DNA of 56,222 nt from assembly GCF_019890615.1 (NCBI RefSeq), contig NZ_JAINVZ010000032.1, positions 1-56,222 on the forward strand. The letters run 5' to 3'. The notes under the pieces were generated by a model. It was not told the origin of the DNA. It saw nothing but the letters and a program-made list of their open reading frames with translations, and did no database searches. Of this stretch, positions 42,410 to 52,348 are shown piece by piece (positions within the stretch are counted from its first letter, which is position 1; each line of letters starts with the position of its first letter). This DNA comes from Streptantibioticus parmotrematis (lineage in GTDB: Bacteria > Actinomycetota > Actinomycetes > Streptomycetales > Streptomycetaceae). Position numbers and translations under genes: made by a program.

Positions 42410-45400
42410 TCAGCCGATCGTGTAGTGGTAGGGGATGGCGGCGAGTTGGTCGCCTGTGGGGGTGTAGCCGTTCTGGCTGAGTGACGTGGTGTCGTCGAGG
42501 TGGATCTCGCCGGACACCGTGCTTCCGGCCGGACCGCTCGGTGTGATGTTGAGGTACAACGTGGTGCTCTGGCCCGGTTGGACCACGACCGGGGCGAACG
42601 TCGCGCTCGGGTTCACGCCGAGTTGCCACAGGTCGCCCGAGGGCGAGGTGGCGGACGGGTCGAAGGCCGCCGTGGTCGCGGTCAGTCCCAGGCTCGCCAC
42701 CGACGACGATGTGGAACCGTCACCGAACGCGCCCACGGGCTGCGGCACGATGTCCCAGTCGCCCTGGGTGATGCGCGGCGACGCGTAACTGCCGTAGGCG
42801 TCGTCACCGGAGGCGGTCGAGCCGAGGTCCGGTTCGCCGTTCGCCGGGGAGAAGTCGAACATGACGGGGGCCGTCGAGTGGGCCGTCGCCACGAGCTGTG
42901 TGGTGCCGGTCGGCACGATCCACTGCGGTTCCGGTGCGCTCACGCTCAACGGCAACGTCAGGTCGCTCGACGGTGTGAACGAGGTGAGCGCGACGGTCGC
43001 CTGGCGGTTCAGCCGGGCGTCGAGGAAGTACGACTCCACGGCGGACGAGTCGTTGTGCACGGTGACACCGACCAGGTGTGAGCGGCCCGCGGGCAGCACA
43101 CCACCGGTGGGCACGCCCGTCGTGCGGGCCGTGGCCGGTGCGAAGTCGACCGTCCCGTCGAGCGGCGTCGACAGCGCGTTTCCGGTCACCGGATTGCTGA
43201 AGGTGACGATCAGCGTCCACCGGCCCGCGGCGGGCTGGAGGACGTGCAGCCGTGCGGCCGAGGTGCTGACGACGGTCTGGTGTGCCCCCGGCGCGCCGAC
43301 CAGCACCTGGTCGGAGGCGCGTGCCGGGGTCTGTCCGTCCGGCGACACCAGGTAGGCCGTGAACGGGTCGGTGGCATGGTTGCCGAGCGCCAGCCGCACG
43401 TCCAGCGCGGGCTGCCGGGCGGGGACGTTCACCTCGTAGAAGAAGGTCTGCGCCGGTACCTCACCGCGCCCGTTCCCGCCGACCACGGTGCCCGTGAAGC
43501 GGCCGACACCGCCGCGCACCGGAATGACCGAGCGCAACGTCATCGGTACGGAACTCGGGCCTGATTCGGGCGAGTTGATGGCCACCGACGCGCTCTCGTC
43601 CCCGGCCTGGGCGGGCAGCGGCGCGGCCACGCGCACCGCCGTCGAGGCACCGGGGGCGAGCGTCACCCGGGACGGCGTGACCGTGCCGAGGGTGTGGAAC
43701 GAGGCGACCGTGGCGGTGAAGGCGACCGGCCCGGTGTATCCGGTGGGCCCGGAGGTCGGCTCGGCACGGAAGTCGGTGATCACCGCGGTCCAGGTGCCGG
43801 ATCGCGGGGCGCGCAGGTCGATGTGTCCGTGGTTGCCGTCGCCCTGCGGCAGGCTGTAGCCGGTGAGCTGCCCGTGCGGGTCGAGGAGCGTCAGGTCGGC
43901 GGGCTGCTGGGTGCTGGTCCCGGGGTAGGCGATGTTCGCGTCGAGCCGGTCGGCACCGGGCGGCACGGTGAAGGTGAACCGTGCGACGTTGTGGGTCAGA
44001 CCGGACGCGTCCTGGTAGGTCGGGCCGCCGTCGCGCAGGGTGACGGTCTTCGTCGCGATCGTCCGGCTCGCGCCGAGTGTGCGTCCGGCCAGCGACACGG
44101 TCTGCGGGTCGCGGCCGGTGTTGGTCAGCCGCAGCGACCACCGCGCGGTGGAGCCCGGTTGGCCGGTCGCGTCGAGTTGGTCGGTGTTGGTCAGCAGGGT
44201 GTCGCCGACCGGCTTCGGCGCGCCGTCGCCGGTGCGGACCGAGCGCGCGGCCTGGACCGCCCGGTAGGCGTCGACGAGGCCCGCGCCCTGCTCGGACCCC
44301 ACGACGCCGAGGTCGTCGGCGGTGCCGGTGATAATGCGGTCGACCAGTTGGGGGGTGGGATCGGCGCCGCCGTGGGTGTCCCGGTACGACTGGATCACCA
44401 GCGCCGCAACACCCGCCACCAGCGGCCCGGCCTCACTGGTGCCGCCTGACTGGTACACGCCGGTGGGCTTGCCGCGGCCGTTGAGGCAGTCGGGCGCGAC
44501 CGCCGGGTTCGCCGTGCAGATCGCCCAGTCGAGGTCGCCCGGCGCGACCACGTCGATGCTGCGTCCCTGCTCGGTCGAACCGCCCGACGACAGGGAGCTG
44601 ATGTTGTCGCTCACCCAGCCGTGCGCGCCGATGCTGTCGTATCCGGCGGTGTCGGACTGCGCGTAGGAGCGGAAGGTGGTGGACGCGCCCACGGAGATCA
44701 CACCGGGCTGCGAGGCCGGGGACCAGATGGTGCTCTCCAGGCCGGCGTCGTACGAGGGGACCGTGATGGTGACGCCGGCCGCCATCGCGCCCGCGTTGGC
44801 TTGTTTGATCAGGTCGGCGCTGGTGTCCGGCATCGGGAAGGAGCCCGCTTCCTCGTTCAGCACGTTGACGTGGTCGACGCCGACCGCGTAGTCGATGGAT
44901 TCGAGGAAGGCGGAGGTGGTGGTGTAGTCGTCGGCGGCGTAGACCTTGTACGCGTCGAGCGTCACCTGCGGTGCGACGCCTTCCAGGCGGATGCGGCAGG
45001 GCTGCCCGAGGGCGTGCGTGGTGTAGTCGGCGAGGTCGTACACCTGCCGGCCCTGCGCGGCGATCATGCCGTCGTCGAGGAACGACTCCAGGTCCTCCGA
45101 CTCGGTCGCGCCGCCTTCGCCCGTGAAGTCCTTGTAGTCGGCGATGACGTGCGAACCGTCCGCGCGGATCAGTTCGGGGGTGTTCACGTCGATGCTGCCC
45201 GCGATGTCGCCGACGATGACGCCCTTGCCCGTCGCGCCGAGCGAACGGGCGGTCTGCTGACGGGAGTTGTCGGAGTCCGCGTGGATCGCCTCGATCGCCT
45301 CGGGGTCGAGCTGCACGCCGCCCGCCGCCGCGCAGGCGCCGGGCGGTGAGCCGGCCGACGCGCGCCCGGTGCCTGACGTGCCGTCAAGGCTGCGCGCGGG

Positions 45401-45802
45401 CGCGGGTCGTGCGGGCTGGTCGATCACCTTGATGGCGGCGTCCGGCACGACCTGCGCGACGGCCGGGTCGGACCGCAGGGCGGTCTCCTCGCGGGTCGAG
45501 ACCGTGGCGGAGACGGCGTTCAGCACGTCCATCGCGTGGATGTGCGTGGCCCCGCTCGCGTGCAGCGCCTTGATGAGGGGCGTCTGCGTCGTGGCCAGTG
45601 CCGACTCGCGTGCGGTCCGCGAGGCCTGGGTGTCCGGCACGTTCTGGTGCTGGTCCTTGAACACCACGATCACCGGCCGGTCCGTGCCTGCCGCCGTGGT
45701 CGTGCCGGTCGTCGCGGCCGCGACCGGCGTCGCTCCGCACGCCAGCGCGGTGGCCGCCGCGACGGCGACACACAGTCCGGTCCTTGGTCTTCCACGCCCC
45801 AT
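42410..45802 (-). CDS. Large secreted S8-type (subtilisin-fold) peptidase with altered catalytic signature
   Basis: A 1130-residue exported protein. The signal peptide is TGLCVAVAAATALACGATPV, and an inhibitor_I9-like propeptide region (VIVVFKDQHQNVPD...) follows. The peptidase domain covers about residues 190-540. The Asp block reads GKGVIVGDIAGSID, where the catalytic Asp of VIDSG is replaced. No HGTHVAG block is visible; the region instead reads YTTHALGQPC. The Ser block is intact as QSGGTSEAGPLVAGVAALVI. About 550 C-terminal residues form repeated beta-sandwich domains. I recall S8 relatives in streptomycetes that share the SSLSSGGSTEQGR and TSEAGPL blocks. The ATG at 45802 follows GGGAGAG. 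Activity is uncertain. Confidence 0.85.
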   Translation of the reverse strand: MGRGRPRTGLCVAVAAATALACGATPVAAATTGTTTAAGTDRPVIVVFKDQHQNVPDTQASRTARESALATTQTPLIKALHASGATHIHAMDVLNAVSATVSTREETALRSDPAVAQVVPDAAIKVIDQPARPAPARSLDGTSGTGRASAGSPPGACAAAGGVQLDPEAIEAIHADSDNSRQQTARSLGATGKGVIVGDIAGSIDVNTPELIRADGSHVIADYKDFTGEGGATESEDLESFLDDGMIAAQGRQVYDLADYTTHALGQPCRIRLEGVAPQVTLDAYKVYAADDYTTTSAFLESIDYAVGVDHVNVLNEEAGSFPMPDTSADLIKQANAGAMAAGVTITVPSYDAGLESTIWSPASQPGVISVGASTTFRSYAQSDTAGYDSIGAHGWVSDNISSLSSGGSTEQGRSIDVVAPGDLDWAICTANPAVAPDCLNGRGKPTGVYQSGGTSEAGPLVAGVAALVIQSYRDTHGGADPTPQLVDRIITGTADDLGVVGSEQGAGLVDAYRAVQAARSVRTGDGAPKPVGDTLLTNTDQLDATGQPGSTARWSLRLTNTGRDPQTVSLAGRTLGASRTIATKTVTLRDGGPTYQDASGLTHNVARFTFTVPPGADRLDANIAYPGTSTQQPADLTLLDPHGQLTGYSLPQGDGNHGHIDLRAPRSGTWTAVITDFRAEPTSGPTGYTGPVAFTATVASFHTLGTVTPSRVTLAPGASTAVRVAAPLPAQAGDESASVAINSPESGPSSVPMTLRSVIPVRGGVGRFTGTVVGGNGRGEVPAQTFFYEVNVPARQPALDVRLALGNHATDPFTAYLVSPDGQTPARASDQVLVGAPGAHQTVVSTSAARLHVLQPAAGRWTLIVTFSNPVTGNALSTPLDGTVDFAPATARTTGVPTGGVLPAGRSHLVGVTVHNDSSAVESYFLDARLNRQATVALTSFTPSSDLTLPLSVSAPEPQWIVPTGTTQLVATAHSTAPVMFDFSPANGEPDLGSTASGDDAYGSYASPRITQGDWDIVPQPVGAFGDGSTSSSVASLGLTATTAAFDPSATSPSGDLWQLGVNPSATFAPVVVQPGQSTTLYLNITPSGPAGSTVSGEIHLDDTTSLSQNGYTPTGDQLAAIPYHYTIG

Positions 45803-45937
45803 GCGTCTCTCCCTCACCTCGTGCCGCGCGCGTCACGGCGTCGGCGATTATCGCCGCGAGGGACCCGTGGCGACAGGGGGAAATCCCGCCGAGAACGGTG
45901 GAGTTGAGGCGTTCGGGCGTACCGCCGGGCCCCGCGC

Positions 45938-46363
45938 TCAGCGCGAGGACGGGACGGCGTGCGGGCTCGGTGCGGTGGCGCTTCCCGGTACGGCCTCGGA
46001 GGGGTCGGCGCCGAGGGAGACGATGCGGTTGTCGGCGTCCACGTGGACGACCCGGGGGCGCAGGGCGCGCGCCTCGGCGTCGTCGACCTGCGCATAGCTG
46101 ATGAGGATGACCAGGTCGCCGGGGTGCACCAGGTGGGCGGCGGCTCCGTTGATGCCGATCACCCCGGTGCCGCGGCGGCCCTCGATGACGTAGGTCTCCA
46201 GCCGGGCGCCGTTGGTGATGTCCACGATGTGCACCAGCTCACCGGGCAGCAGGTCGGCCGCCTCCATGAGATCGGCGTCCACGGTGACGGAACCCACGTA
46301 GTGCAGGTCGGCCTCGGTCACGGTGGCCCGGTGGATCTTGGACTTGAACATGGTTCGCAACAT
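45938..46363 (-). CDS. panD: Aspartate 1-decarboxylase
   Basis: A 141-residue pyruvoyl enzyme that converts L-aspartate to beta-alanine for pantothenate and coenzyme A. It reads [40 protein letters not shown], and then [20 protein letters not shown]. Self-cleavage occurs between the Gly and Ser of YVGSVTVD, and the Ser becomes the pyruvoyl group. The length and all core motifs are standard; the last 20 residues are an extra Pro/Ser-rich tail. Unlike many actinobacteria, panB/panC do not adjoin. It lies 115 bp downstream of the DUF4157-glycosyltransferase gene on the same strand. Confidence 0.94.
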   Translation of the reverse strand: MLRTMFKSKIHRATVTEADLHYVGSVTVDADLMEAADLLPGELVHIVDITNGARLETYVIEGRRGTGVIGINGAAAHLVHPGDLVILISYAQVDDAEARALRPRVVHVDADNRIVSLGADPSEAVPGSATAPSPHAVPSSR

Positions 46364-46478
46364 CGCTGCACTCCCGGAACGGTGGGCTCCCCGCCCGCGC
46401 TTCACAGGTCGGGGGCTGCGCCCACACCTTACAGCCGGTCGCGCGTTCGAGGGGGCGCGGTCCTCCGGGACAGCGGTC

Positions 46479-48776
46479 TCAGCCCTGCTCCTCCTTCTGC
46501 CACAACCCGTCCTTGGGGCGCGGCCTCTCCTTGCCGAGGATGTCGGTGTGCCAGCCGGGAGACAGGACCTCGAAGGAGTTGCTCCTCCTGGGGCCGGACC
46601 GCATGGCGAGCACCAGCTTCCTCAGGTGGGCGAGCTGCTCCTCCTCGTCCCACTGGCCGACCGGTTCCGCGGTGGCGCCGTTCCAGTAGGCACCCGGTGT
46701 CCAGGCCCCCCGCTCGTCCTTGACCTCCTCGACGGACCCGTTCGGGCCCTGACGGGTGACCGCGCCGCGGTGGGGCTCCGCCTCGGGGCGCGACGGGTCC
46801 CTGGGAGGCGGCGCGGTCGCCATCGTGGCCGCCACCAGTGCCTGGGCGGCGTGCCGCCAGGAGTAGCTCTTGAGCAGCTCGTGCAGTCGCTCGGCCTGGC
46901 CGCGCGCTCCCGGAAGGTTGCTCCGGAGTCCCTCGATGGCCGTGGCCCAGGCCTGCGCCCGCGAGTCGGCGCCGCCGTCGACCTCCTTGCCGCCGGCGGG
47001 GTCGATCGCGACGGGGGCGTCGACGACGCCCATGAAGGAGCCGTTGGTCACCGATGACAGGAACTGGGCCGCGCCGCTCTCCCCGTTGACCAGGACGGGC
47101 AGGCTGCGTCCCGCTCCCTCGGTGGCGACCAGTCCGAAGCCCTCGTGCAACGACGGCATGATCACCGCGTGGGTGGTTTCGCGGTCGTGCACCAGGTCGT
47201 CGGGGTTCTTGCTGAACGGCAGCATGACGACTCCGCCCTCGCCGTGGGCGTCGACGATCGCCTGCCACTTGGCGAAGGCTTCCGGCGCCTCCTTCGGGTT
47301 CGGAGTGCCGCGAATCGTCATCCGGACGTCGAGTCCGCGGCCGCCCTGGTCCTTCGGGCGGCGCAGGATGCCGATCGCCCGCACGGCCGCCTCGACTCCC
47401 TTGATCTCGTCCGTGGCCCGCCCGGGCAGCAGCACCTTGAGCTTCCGCGGGAGATGCAGCAGGTACTTGGCCTGGTTGGCCAGTGACGGCTCGACCGGTG
47501 TGCCGACCTCGGTGCCCGGGACGAAGTCGTGCAGCGCGGGGACACGCACCACGGTCTCCGAGAGGCGTTCGGCCTCCTTGGTCAGCAGCGATCCCACACC
47601 GGCCACCAGGTCGGCCCTGCGCATCGCCTTGCGTTCCTTGATGGCCTTCTCGACGCCGTCCTTGGGCTTCCTCTTGATCTTGTCCAGCCGTACGGGACTG
47701 GTGTGCAGGAAGTGCACCAGGCGTGCGCCGGGGTACCAGGCGTCGCGGATCTTCTGCGCGGCGGGGCCGGAGAAGCGGGAGTGGCCGATGACGATGTCGA
47801 AGGCCTGCCGGGCGGCCGGCAGCCCGTGCTGGGCCGGCGAACCGCCCGCGACGACGTCGAGGCGGTCCCGGCCCTCCTTCACGCCCGGGACGGAGACGTT
47901 GACGACGTGGGCGCCGTCGTGCTGGGTGGTCGTCTTCTCGTGGTCGTAGCCCTCGCGGGAGTCGACGGTGAGAAGGGTGACGTCGTTGTCGTGGTTGAGC
48001 CCCTTGACCAGCTCCATGTTGAAGACCGGGACACCGCCGAGACCGAGGCCGCTCTCGTCGCAGACCACCAGCACCCTGCGGCGCTGCTGCCGCGTCCCCT
48101 CGTCCCGCTCGTCGCCGTCCGACGTCATGCGCTGCACGGTGTCCGGCCGCGCGGTGCTGCGCTGCACCGGCGAGCCGTGCGCGTGGTCGTGTCCGTCGCC
48201 GGTGTGGCGCTGGACGGGCGCGGGGGCGTCGGCCAGCCGTTCGTTGGCGCTCGCCGCCCGTTCGAAGGGGTCACCGGGGTCGGACACCCGCACACCGTCG
48301 CCGCGGTCGGTGCCCGCGACCGGGCCCCTGCGTTGCTGGGAGACGTGGGTCAGCTCGTGGAACAGGGTCCGGTCGTCCATGCCGCCGGTCCCCGAGACGA
48401 TGTCGTTGCCCACGGTGTAGGCGTGGGCGCCCACGTTCGCCGCGGACCGCTGGGCCACCGCGTCCGTGTGCAGCCGTACGGCGGAGAAGTCCTCCTTGAA
48501 GACGGACTCGGCCTTCGCGCGCTTCACCGGGTCCAGCGGCGCACCGCCCCGGGACGTCACGTCCCTGATCTCCGCGCCCGCGTCGGGCCGCGCGGTCTCC
48601 TCCAGCCCCTCGGTGCCGGGGAGGTGCCCGGAGAGCTTCAGCATCTGGACCACGGCGGCGTTGCCCGCCGCGCGCTGGAGTGCGAGCAGCCGCTGCTGCG
48701 GCGCGGGCGACGGCTGCCGGGACGCCGGTGCGGCCTTCGCCTCCTGCTGCTTGTCCCGGGTCTTGCGGATGCTCAT
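46479..48776 (-). CDS. DUF4157 (eCIS-associated) protein fused to a GT4-type glycosyltransferase
   Basis: A 765-residue fusion. Residues 29-46 carry [17 protein letters not shown], the leader motif common in eCIS-linked proteins. DUF4157 spans about 80-185 ([45 protein letters not shown]) with H140-E141-x2-H144. A disordered linker follows with three VQR motifs. The glycosyltransferase spans about 235-660: it begins [20 protein letters not shown], contains [20 protein letters not shown], and has the GT-B nucleotide-sugar motif EGFGLVATE (E545-x7-E553). A charged tail ends the protein. DUF4157 proteins are cargo or core-associated factors of extracellular contractile injection systems, so this looks like a sugar-transferring toxin. 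The start is supported by GAGGA six bases upstream. Confidence 0.88.
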   Translation of the reverse strand: MSIRKTRDKQQEAKAAPASRQPSPAPQQRLLALQRAAGNAAVVQMLKLSGHLPGTEGLEETARPDAGAEIRDVTSRGGAPLDPVKRAKAESVFKEDFSAVRLHTDAVAQRSAANVGAHAYTVGNDIVSGTGGMDDRTLFHELTHVSQQRRGPVAGTDRGDGVRVSDPGDPFERAASANERLADAPAPVQRHTGDGHDHAHGSPVQRSTARPDTVQRMTSDGDERDEGTRQQRRRVLVVCDESGLGLGGVPVFNMELVKGLNHDNDVTLLTVDSREGYDHEKTTTQHDGAHVVNVSVPGVKEGRDRLDVVAGGSPAQHGLPAARQAFDIVIGHSRFSGPAAQKIRDAWYPGARLVHFLHTSPVRLDKIKRKPKDGVEKAIKERKAMRRADLVAGVGSLLTKEAERLSETVVRVPALHDFVPGTEVGTPVEPSLANQAKYLLHLPRKLKVLLPGRATDEIKGVEAAVRAIGILRRPKDQGGRGLDVRMTIRGTPNPKEAPEAFAKWQAIVDAHGEGGVVMLPFSKNPDDLVHDRETTHAVIMPSLHEGFGLVATEGAGRSLPVLVNGESGAAQFLSSVTNGSFMGVVDAPVAIDPAGGKEVDGGADSRAQAWATAIEGLRSNLPGARGQAERLHELLKSYSWRHAAQALVAATMATAPPPRDPSRPEAEPHRGAVTRQGPNGSVEEVKDERGAWTPGAYWNGATAEPVGQWDEEEQLAHLRKLVLAMRSGPRRSNSFEVLSPGWHTDILGKERPRPKDGLWQKEEQG

Positions 48777-48900
48777 CGCGGTCCTCGGTGTCGGTGGTTC
48801 CCCGCGCCAGGTTAGGTTCGCGCGACACGCGGGCGCCACGGCAACGAGGGCAATCCTCAAGGCGGTTGAGGGGCCCGTAAGGGCAGCGTGATGTCCGGAC

Positions 48901-48936
48901 CGCCTCCGGGGCCCCGTGATGAGGGCCCCGGAGGCG
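48901..48936 (-). terminator. Terminator after the glutamate decarboxylase gene
   Basis: CGCCTCCGGGGCCC (48901-48914) pairs with GGGCCCCGGAGGCG (48923-48936) around an 8-base loop, directly after the decarboxylase stop. It separates this gene from the DUF4157-glycosyltransferase gene downstream, which must have its own promoter within about 120 bp. Confidence 0.8.
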
Positions 48937-48944
48937 CGGCCTGC

Positions 48945-50408
48945 CTACGACTCGGCTTGCCGTGCGGCCGGGACGGCGGGCTTGCCCACCTTGCGGACCG
49001 ACTCCTTGGTCTCCGCGCCGTGGGCGAACGCGCCCGCGTTCTCGGCGTTGCGGTGCGGTGCCGCCTGCGCCTTGAGCCGGGGCAGCACGCGGCGCAGGTC
49101 CTCCAGGAACAGGTCGGCCAGGTCGTGGCCGAACCCGTTGCGGATCACGACGCGCAACGCGGCCAGATCGGTGCGGTGTTCGGGGAAGGTGTACGCGGGC
49201 ACCAGCCAGCCGCGTTCGCGCAGCGCCGCCGAGACGTCGAAGACGGTGAAGTTGTCGATGTCGTCGCTGACGCGGAAGGCGAAGACGGGCAGCTCACTGC
49301 CGTCGGTGAGCAGGGTGAACGGGCCGAGCTTGGCCACCTCGGCGGACAGGCGCGTCGCCACGTCACGGCAGGTCTGCTGCACCGTGCGGTAGCCGTCGAA
49401 GCCGAGCCGCAGGAAGTTGTAGTACTGCGCGATGACCTGCGCCCCGGGCCGGGAGAAGTTCAGCGCGAACGTCGGCATGTCACCGCCGAGGTAGTTCACG
49501 TGGAAGACCAGGTCGTCCGGGAGCGCCTCGGCGTCCCGCCACAGCGCCCAGCCCACACCGGGCATCACGAGGCCGTACTTGTGGCCCGAGGTGTTGATGG
49601 ACGCGACGCGCGGCAGCCTGAAGTCCCAGGGCAGCTCCGGGTCGAGGAACGGCGCGATCATCCCGCCGGACGCCCCGTCCACGTGCACCGGCACGTCGAT
49701 CCCGGTGCGTTCCTGGAGGGCGTCGAGCGCCGCCGCGATCTCGGCCACCGGCTCGTAGGCCCCGTCGAACGTCGAGCCCAGCACCGCCACCACACCGATG
49801 GTGTTCTCGTCGCACAGCTCGACGGCGGCCTCGGCGGACAGGCAGTAGCGGTCGCCCTCCATCGGCACGTAACGCGGCTCGACCTCGAAGTAGTCGGCGA
49901 ACTTCTCCCAGCACACCTGGACGTTGATGCCCATCACCATGTTGGGCCGGTCGGCCGGCTTGCCCTCGGCGCGCCGCCGGTGCTGCCAGCGACGCTTGAG
50001 CGCCAGGCCCGCCAGCATCGCGGCCTCGCTCGACCCGGTGGTGGAACAGCCCACCGCCCGGTCCGGGTCCGGGGCGCTCCACAGATCGGCCAGCATGTGC
50101 ACGCACCGCGCCTCGACCTCGGCGGTCTGCGGGTACTCGTCCTTGTCGATCATGTTCTTCTCGGCGCACTCGGCCATCAGCGCCTGCGCCTGCGGCTCCG
50201 CCCAGGTGCTCACGAACGTCGCGAGGTTGAGCCTGGCGTTGCCGTCGAGCATCAGCTCGTCGTGAATGATCTGGTACGCGACGTCCGGGTCGATTCCGTC
50301 GTGTGGGAGCTTGAACCGGGGGACGGATATCGGCTCCCGGCTGAAGACCGGGTTGGCCGTCAGGTGCTTGCTGACGTCTCGGTGCTGGTGGGGACGCTTG
50401 AGTGGCAT
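48945..50408 (-). CDS. gad: Glutamate decarboxylase
   Basis: A 487-residue group II PLP decarboxylase turning glutamate into GABA and CO2, consuming a proton. Motifs include ARLNLATFVSTWAEPQAQAL, GCSTTGSSEAAMLAGLALKR, VPVHVDGASGGMIAPFLDPE, and the PLP lysine in SINTSGHKYGLVMPGVGWAL. YLGGDMPTFALNFSRPG is also standard for the bacterial GadA/B family. The C-terminus has the plant/bacterial-type tail with extra Ala/Lys residues. No glutamate/GABA antiporter gene adjoins, so a role in metabolism or acid tolerance cannot be separated. A clear terminator follows. Confidence 0.94.
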   Translation of the reverse strand: MPLKRPHQHRDVSKHLTANPVFSREPISVPRFKLPHDGIDPDVAYQIIHDELMLDGNARLNLATFVSTWAEPQAQALMAECAEKNMIDKDEYPQTAEVEARCVHMLADLWSAPDPDRAVGCSTTGSSEAAMLAGLALKRRWQHRRRAEGKPADRPNMVMGINVQVCWEKFADYFEVEPRYVPMEGDRYCLSAEAAVELCDENTIGVVAVLGSTFDGAYEPVAEIAAALDALQERTGIDVPVHVDGASGGMIAPFLDPELPWDFRLPRVASINTSGHKYGLVMPGVGWALWRDAEALPDDLVFHVNYLGGDMPTFALNFSRPGAQVIAQYYNFLRLGFDGYRTVQQTCRDVATRLSAEVAKLGPFTLLTDGSELPVFAFRVSDDIDNFTVFDVSAALRERGWLVPAYTFPEHRTDLAALRVVIRNGFGHDLADLFLEDLRRVLPRLKAQAAPHRNAENAGAFAHGAETKESVRKVGKPAVPAARQAES

Positions 50409-50605
50409 GAAGCTCTTTCACCCTCTTCGTACGCGAGCACTACGGCGCGCCGCCCGGCCCGCGGTCGGACGGCGCGAAGCACCCAGGCTAGTCCTGTTCT
50501 CCTGGCGTCTTCCCGGCGCCTGCGGCGGCACTCCCCCGGCGTACTCACGGCGTACGCCACGGCGCCCGCGACTGCGCGCCCCGGCTACGTCAGGGCGCGC
50601 TCCGG

Positions 50606-52279
50606 CTAGGCCACGGCGTCGGCGGCGGCGCGGCCGGCCGCACGGCCCGAGAACAGGCAGCCGCCGAGGAAGGTGCCCTCCAGGGCGTTGTAGCCGTGGA
50701 CGCCGCCACCGCCGAAGCCCGCGACCTCCCCGGCCGCGTACAACCCCTCGACGGGGTTGCCGTCCTGGCCCAGGGCGCGCGAGTCCAGGTCGGTCTGGAT
50801 GCCGCCGAGGGTCTTGCGGGTGAGGACACGCAACTGGACGCCGATGAGCGGTCCGGCCTTCGGGTCGAGGACGCGGTGCGGGCCGGCGACGCGGCTGAGC
50901 CGGTCGCCGAGGTAGCGGCGGGCGTTGCGGATGCCCTGGATCTGGGCGTCCTTGCTGAAGGGGTTGGCGATCTGCAGGTCGCGGGCCTCGATCTGGGCGC
51001 GCAGCACGGCCGGGTCGAGGAGGGGTTCGTCGGTGAGGGCGTTCATCTTCGCGACGAGTTCGTCGAGCGATTCGGCGACGACGAAGTCCGCGCCGTGCCG
51101 TTTGAACGCCTCGACCGGCCCGGGGGCTCCCTTGCCGAGCACACGTTCGCGCAGCACGGCCTTGCGGTCGCCGCTGGTGATGTCGGGATTCTGCTCGGAG
51201 CCCGACAACGCGAACTCCTTCTCGATCATCTTCTGCGTGAGGACGAACCAGGAGTGGTCGTAGCCGGCGATGTCCTCGGTGGTACGCAGGTATTCGAGGG
51301 TGCCGAGGGTGTCGTAGCCGGGCAGGCAGGGATCGGGCAGGCGCCGGCCGAGGGCGTCGAACCACATCGGGGAGGGACCCGGCAGGATGCGGATCGCGTG
51401 TCCGGGCCAGACGGGGTCCCAGTTGCGCACGCCCTCGGTGTAGTGCCACATGCGGTCGCGGTTGACCAGCCGCGCCCCGGCGGCGGCGCTGATGTCGAGC
51501 ATCCGCCCGTCCACGTACGCGGGCACACCGGTGATCATGTGCCGGGGGGCGGTGCCGAGCCGCTTCGGCCAGTAGCGGCGCACGATGTCGTGGTCGGCGC
51601 CGATGCCACCGGTGGTGACGACGACCGCCTGGGCGGTGAGTTCGAAGTCACCGACGCGGTCGCGGTTGGAGGCCACGCCACGCGGCGAGGAGTCCTCGGC
51701 CAGCACCGTTCCGCGTACGCCGGTGATCGCACCGTCCTGGACGACGAGTTCGTCGACACGCCGCCGGTGATGGAACGTCAAGAGGCCTTCCTGAAAGGCG
51801 CGTTGAGCGCTGCGGACGAAGGGCCGCACCACGCCGGTCCCGGTGCCCCAGGCGACGTGGAAGCGCGGCACCGAGTTGCCGTGTCCGTCGGCGCGCAGGT
51901 CGCCGCGTTCCGCCCAGCCGACCATCGGCGTCAGCTTGATGCCGTGCGAGTCGATCCAGGAGCGCTTCTCACCGGCGGCGAACTCCACGTAGGCGCGGGC
52001 CCAGCGCACCGCCCAGGAGTCCTCGTCCTCCAGGCGGTCGAAACGGGCGCTCCCCCGCCAGTCGTTCCACGCCAGGTCGAAGGAGTCCTTCACCCCGAGG
52101 CGGCGCTGCTCCGGCGAGTCGACCAGGAACAGTCCGCCGAAGGACCAGTACGCCTGGCCGCCGAGGTTCGCCGCGTTCTCCTGGTCCACGAGCGCGACGC
52201 GGCGCCCGCGGGTGGTCAGTTCGTGCGCCGCGACCAGCCCGGCGAGACCTGCTCCGACGACGATGACGTCGGCGTCCAT
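50606..52279 (-). CDS. FAD-binding dehydrogenase (KstD/fumarate-reductase-like)
   Basis: A 557-residue flavoprotein of the FAD_binding_2 family. The N-terminal dinucleotide site reads DVIVVGAGLAGLVAAHELTT, then VALVDQENAANLGGQAYWSF. AQAVVVTTGGIGADHDIVRR follows, and the C-terminal FAD block is GLYAAGEVAGFGGGGVHGYN with ALEGTFLGGCLFSGRAAGRA. Relatives include 3-ketosteroid dehydrogenases and fumarate reductases, but close homologues are usually annotated only as FAD-binding dehydrogenases. The TetR gene lies 69 bp upstream on the same strand and probably shares its transcript and control. Confidence 0.9.
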   Translation of the reverse strand: MDADVIVVGAGLAGLVAAHELTTRGRRVALVDQENAANLGGQAYWSFGGLFLVDSPEQRRLGVKDSFDLAWNDWRGSARFDRLEDEDSWAVRWARAYVEFAAGEKRSWIDSHGIKLTPMVGWAERGDLRADGHGNSVPRFHVAWGTGTGVVRPFVRSAQRAFQEGLLTFHHRRRVDELVVQDGAITGVRGTVLAEDSSPRGVASNRDRVGDFELTAQAVVVTTGGIGADHDIVRRYWPKRLGTAPRHMITGVPAYVDGRMLDISAAAGARLVNRDRMWHYTEGVRNWDPVWPGHAIRILPGPSPMWFDALGRRLPDPCLPGYDTLGTLEYLRTTEDIAGYDHSWFVLTQKMIEKEFALSGSEQNPDITSGDRKAVLRERVLGKGAPGPVEAFKRHGADFVVAESLDELVAKMNALTDEPLLDPAVLRAQIEARDLQIANPFSKDAQIQGIRNARRYLGDRLSRVAGPHRVLDPKAGPLIGVQLRVLTRKTLGGIQTDLDSRALGQDGNPVEGLYAAGEVAGFGGGGVHGYNALEGTFLGGCLFSGRAAGRAAADAVA

Positions 52280-52348
52280 GGCGGTACTCCATCCTGTCGG
52301 GGCCCGCCGGGAGCGTGCGCGGCGGGCGAGGGATCGGCGGGTGGGCGG

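Noticed and set aside
46479-50408. Search for eCIS structural genes beside the DUF4157 fusion
   Set aside because: The neighbours are PanD, glutamate decarboxylase and peptidase genes; no sheath, tube, baseplate or AAA+ protein was found in the window.
47529-50609. Long plus-strand frames (about 430 and 570 codons) opposite the DUF4157-glycosyltransferase and glutamate decarboxylase genes
   Set aside because: Both are antisense shadows; the minus-strand proteins carry complete family motifs.
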